NCBI GenBank assembly: GCA_964023205.1
Contig: OZ026848.1
Span: 32,847,912 to 32,911,911, forward strand
Reading direction: 5' to 3'
Source: Lutraria lutraria
Taxonomy: Eukaryota > Mollusca > Bivalvia > Venerida > Mactridae
Length of the DNA stretch: 64,000 nucleotides
Below are positions 38,401 through 44,083 of this stretch, in pieces. Position numbers and translations under genes: made by a program. Numbering within the stretch: the first letter of the stretch is position 1; every line of letters starts with the position of its first letter. The notes beneath the pieces are model-generated. The model was not told the DNA's origin and made no database searches. It worked only from the letters and a program-made list of their open reading frames with translations.

Positions 38401-41400
38401 CTAATCTTATTGACAACTTAACAAATAAATTGTTCAGATCTTACTTTGAACTCTTCATGAACAAATAAATGTTTCTCAACATTTACTGTATATTATTTCC
38501 TCATGCTATATTTCAGCATCCAGTGTCATTGATGAACTCAGTACCTGGAACAACAATGCAAGATTTGTTTGTGTTCCAAAAATGTTTACTCTGGAAATTT
38601 GCTTGCCCAGAAAGAGTAAGTTTCTGTTACATTACTTGGCTGTTCTCTTTTTCTGTGCTAGTTGGCTTGGAGCTACGGCTCCAAGCCTATGTATTGTTTT
38701 CGGTTACGTTTGTTCCCTAGATGCTGGTAGATGCAATGCGAAAGCTGGGTACAAGTGCACAAAAATGTTAAGAGTCCGGCGATTGGTTGAGAGCTATATG
38801 TTAACAGTCCGGTGATTAGTTTACGCTTACTGTGTGAATCGGTATCACATGACTTGAGTGTACCAACTTCACTGTGCTAGTCTATTATGAAATCAGGGTG
38901 TTTCACTAAAGATCGGTTTGTTCTATTAACATTAATTACACGTTAAGGTACACATTTTAAAACTGTCTATTTTTTCTGTTACTATGTACAATATATTTAA
39001 ATCAATTATTTTAATCATTACTGAAAGACATATTAGTGGAGGATTGTTCAAGAGAATTTAAGGAAGCCCCTTCTATAATGAAACCTGCGAAACGCTATTG
39101 CCGCCAATAATTTTGTCACGTGATCTTGATGTACACATTTGCGATTTCATTGTAAAATCGGGGTGTTTCACTATAAATCGGCATGTTCCATCAACCGTTA
39201 AGGCACGAAAAGATAAGATATATTAACGCAGTCTCAATTATTTTTACTTTACTAGCTCTTTGTTTAATTATCAACATAATTGCTGAAGGTAATAAGCAGA
39301 GGATTAATTGATTAATGAAATACACCCCTACTATAATTTAACTTGCGAAACGCTTTCTCTGATGCAATTTAAAACTTGTGTACAGTACGATGAATTATAG
39401 AAAATCTATAAATAGAAAAATATACCGATGTTTCAGACTACCTGTTGACTTTGAAAGAGGACAATTCCATAACTAAAATGGTCAACAAGACGAAATAAAA
39501 TGAACCAATTTAGTTATGGTATCAGAACTAACTTTTATCAGCAACAACCAGCCAAGCCTTTCCTTTTTAAAAGGAAACTTTATTTTCACATGCTCTTGTG
39601 AGGCACTATGGAAATTTAAGTTTTAAATGCAGTCTCAAAAATAGAGTCCATTTTAAGACTCAATGAACCTAAGGTTTTGAATATATCATATAGAATTAAA
39701 TTTTAAATGGTTTCTTTTCATAATCAGTGTCTGGTATTTGGTGTTATAGTTTTATGTGACATTTTAAAGCCAACCTTTGGGAGAGAAATAAGTTAGAATA
39801 CATTGTAATAACTATGTTCACCATATTCTTTGTTTTGAATTTACGAAAAAACTACAATAGAAACAAACTTCTATATTTAAGAGCCAGTGGGTTACTTCTT
39901 ACAGGTGTTCTCCATTAAAGGTGGTCTTTACACCGGTTTTACTGTAAACAGATACTATTACTAGAATTGAGAATTGACTTGATAATTTTATGTTTACAGT
40001 TATCAGAGGTAGCCAATGCCTTGATTCTGTTTGAATTAGGAAGTAACTGTACCATACCTGACCATTATAATATAAGGGAAGTCTACAACTTTACATCTAA
40101 AACTACACCAGTCGTGTTTGTCTTACCTAATGATCTAGAGGATAAAGATGCACCAGAAGCAACTAAAGGTGAGTTTGTAAATAATCTTTATATTTTTGTT
40201 TGTAAAAAATTGTGGTATGTTAGCATACAGTCATGTCTACTTTGTAAGAACAAACTGTAGCATTTTACTTTAAACTCTGTAAAAACCAATTTTGTATTAG
40301 GTGCAAAAATATGTTTGTTTCTGGTTATATGCTCATTAGATATGGGTAGGTAGATCAGGACTTTTGGCTCTTGAATGCGAGTGGAAAGGTAAAAATGGAA
40401 AAAGTGGGTGTACTGTTCTCCAGACCTTGTAAAAAAACAGTCTTGGGGTCATGGGGGAAATTAGAGTAGGTCAGGCAGCCAGAAACAAACAATCTTTTTA
40501 GACTTCAAGACATTTGCTACATTTTTCACATAGACATATAGGCAAAATGAAAACTGTTCAATAGATTTTTTTAAAACTTTGCAATGAGCAAAAAAATCAA
40601 ATTCAAGGGCAGATAACTCAAAAACAAGATCTAATTTTTTTTCACTTAAATTGTTTCTGTTATCATAATTTTGCTACGATCATGCAAAGTTTTAAACAAT
40701 TCTATTGATCAGTTTTCATTTTGCCTATAATATTATGTCTATGTAGCAAACGTTTTTAAAGTTTTCCACATAGAAGGGCTTAAAATTAAATCTGGATTCG
40801 TAGAACTGGTGCATTGTCATATGACAACCTACATTTTACTGGGAGACTACTATGTACTGTTTTACTTTAGGTATACCTTATGTCAGCCCTTCTCATGAAG
40901 TGAAACGTTTAGCGAAAGAAGTTGGTATGGAAGGAAAGGTGAAGGTCATGAACTTTGGAGTTGTAGGTCAAGCTTCAGAAGTGAGACAAGTTGTGGAAGA
41001 TTGTTTACAGACTGGTTACTGGCTTCTTTTACAGAATTATCATCTAGCAGAAGAACCAGAACAAGAATTCTTTCATCTACTTAAGGTTTGTTCGTTGTTT
41101 CTCTTATAAGTCTGTCAAAATATGAGATTTTTATATTTTTTGGTCAGAATATTGACTTCTTGAGTGTTTTTTTTATCTGGAAAATATTTCTTAATGTTCA
41201 CCTTCATGGATTTATTATTCAAGCAAAAAATACAGACAGCCTCCCTACAACAGCCACCAATAGGAAGGAGTTGTAAGGAGGTGACTGTTGTTGAGAGAGT
41301 GAAAATAGAATAAAACATCAATTTGAGTTGCTAGTATACTGACGGGAACGTTACAGGGAAGTGGCTGTTGTTCGGAGGTGACTGTTCATGGAGGTTACAC

Positions 41401-44052
41401 TATATTAATGTTGACACTTTCGTTACACAGGATATTGTGTACACTAAATGGTTGAATGAAGACCAAGAACGTGAACAATCATCTTCTCTACAAGATGAGA
41501 CTGGCTCACTGGTTGCCTATCAGAAACCTTCCAAACAATCTGGTATACTTAACATCAATAATAACTTCAGACTCTGGATAACAACACAATCAGACAGAGG
41601 TCGACTGATACCAGGTAATACTTTATATATTTTGTAAACTCAACTTTACTTTCATAATAATTATTTTAACAAACAGGTCTCATTCCAGCAAAGCTTATCA
41701 TCAATATTCATTTTTTAACTACATTCATCTGATATTAATTAAGATGTTGTATTTTTTCAGCCAGAAATATAATGTTTTTTCTTACAGAAGTTTGAATTTG
41801 TGACATAGATGCACAATTTCAATGAAATGGATTAAATAGTTGTCTCTAACTATGATTTAATCTTTAAGTCTTATTCTGCAATGTTTTATACAGTATTTCA
41901 GCTGTATGTATGGACAGTCATTTATTACAACCTTTAGATAATGTCAATCTTGTGAACAAAGGCCACTCTTGGAAAAGACAAAATGTGGCCTTCATTGACA
42001 GGTGGTCTTTATTTGAAGGTCATATTGTTTTAAAGAATGGCTTTTATCACAGGTCGGCCTTTATTTGGAGACGGCACTTACACAGCTTTGACTTACAGGG
42101 TATGTGCATTTTGTGTCTTTGCTTGCCCATGCCACATTGCCTGTGTACAGTTTGATAAAAGTTTATCTTTCTACATTATTTCTTATTTTAGGTGTTTTGG
42201 TACAACATGGTATTAAGGTGACAGCAGAAAGTACTGGTAACTTTAAGTCTACATTACAGAAAGCTTACAGATCTGTGGCTTTCTTACTCAACAACTTCCA
42301 GTTATCAGTAAATGAGGTTTGTATATAAATCACAGTTTTCAAGTTACTCAGGATTTCCTTATTAGTCTTGGTTTCCTCATTAAACAAAGATTCCAAGTAA
42401 ATCACTGTCGCCTAGAAAATCACAAGTAAGATCTCTTGGTATTAGAATAAAATGTATACTGACAAAATGTTAGTATATTCTTAAGTATGAATGTATTTTA
42501 CTAATATTACATACATGTACAACGTCTGCTGACATCGGCTGTGCCTCAGTAAATTTACACACAGTGAAAATCTATCAAAGGTTGCACTACACCAATAAAT
42601 CACACACAGGTCGGAGGGAGCAAACTGCTTTCAGATATGAAACTAGTTAAACTATTTCCCGTTCCATGTTACAGTACAAATCTGTTCAGTTTCCTTGAGT
42701 ACTTTCAGTACTTTGATTCATACTGTTGTCATTTTGTTGTTATTTTTGTTGTTGTTTATTTCAGACTGGCAGTGAGAAGACAGCTAGAATTATGCCTATT
42801 GCTCTAGTACATTCTCTACTTCTACAACAATGTTACTATGGTAACAGTATATTTAAAGCCAATCATTTCTGGTCCCTCACTGATTTAGCCATGGCTGTGG
42901 ATGTTTATAAAAAGGTAGTTATCATTATTTTCATTCATTTGATAATTGGTCACCAATATGGTATACTCAGTGTAACATATTTGATCAAGTAAAACCAAAA
43001 CTTCCCTGACATTCATATAATAGCGTATACAGTACAACCTCTGTAGAGCAATACCCTGTGGGAGTGGCAAATATTCGCCCCTTGTTTAGAGGTTGTTGCT
43101 CTACAGAGGTTAAATTTATAGTAAATATCAGTTTAGGGAAATTTTGAAAGTGTTGTTATGGAGAGGTTGTTGCTCTACAGAGGGCCACTCTGGAGAGGTT
43201 GTACTGTATTGTTAACATCGTAACCTGCGGCCCACATGGTATCCCTTGTCAAAATTTACTTATCAACTTGCATCTTCCAAAAATGAACTTGCCTAAAGTA
43301 AATAACTTCCTGATAAAACACTAAACAAAATGCTTTCTAGATTTAGATATATGTTCATCAGTATAAAATGTTGTTCTATAGTAAAAAATATTAATGTGGT
43401 TCTGTTCCAAATTTGCAATTTTATTCTGCCTTTGGAATACAGTGCAAGCTCTTCAAAGCAACATCCTTTGGGAGTAGCAAAATTATGTTGTTGTTGAGTA
43501 GACATGCTGTTGTTGAAGGGAGGTTGTTGCTCAAGAGAGGACCACTCTAGAGAGGTTGTACTGTATTGACACTTGCCTATTTGGATAACTAGGATGTAGA
43601 TTTATCTTGTCCTGATCTCAAACTTGGTTACCAAAACCTTTCAGACAACCTTTATTTAATGTAGAGCCTTATACCATGTTTTCTGTATTATAGGTGATGT
43701 TGAAGTGTGTGTCACATGACCATGTACCTGAGTTGATGTCACAAGTATACACTGATCATTGTACAGATAGCACAGATCTTGTTGTTGTGAAATCTTTGGT
43801 GGAAATGTTGGCTAAATATGCTACACTTCCTGTTACAGAAGTAAGTTAATGTCCTGTATATATAGGCTCCTTATAAAGCACATTATGTGTGAATAAACTT
43901 AATAGGTTCTCATCTGCGTGCATGATAAAGAACCAGGAAAAACAATTTGATAAGAGTGGGGATATAAATGTCCAGTTCTCCAGTATCTTCTTCCTTCTCT
44001 TTTTATGCCCCCCTTCGAAGAAGAGAGGGTATATTGTTTTGCTAGCCTGTCG

Positions 44053-44083
<31 letters not shown>

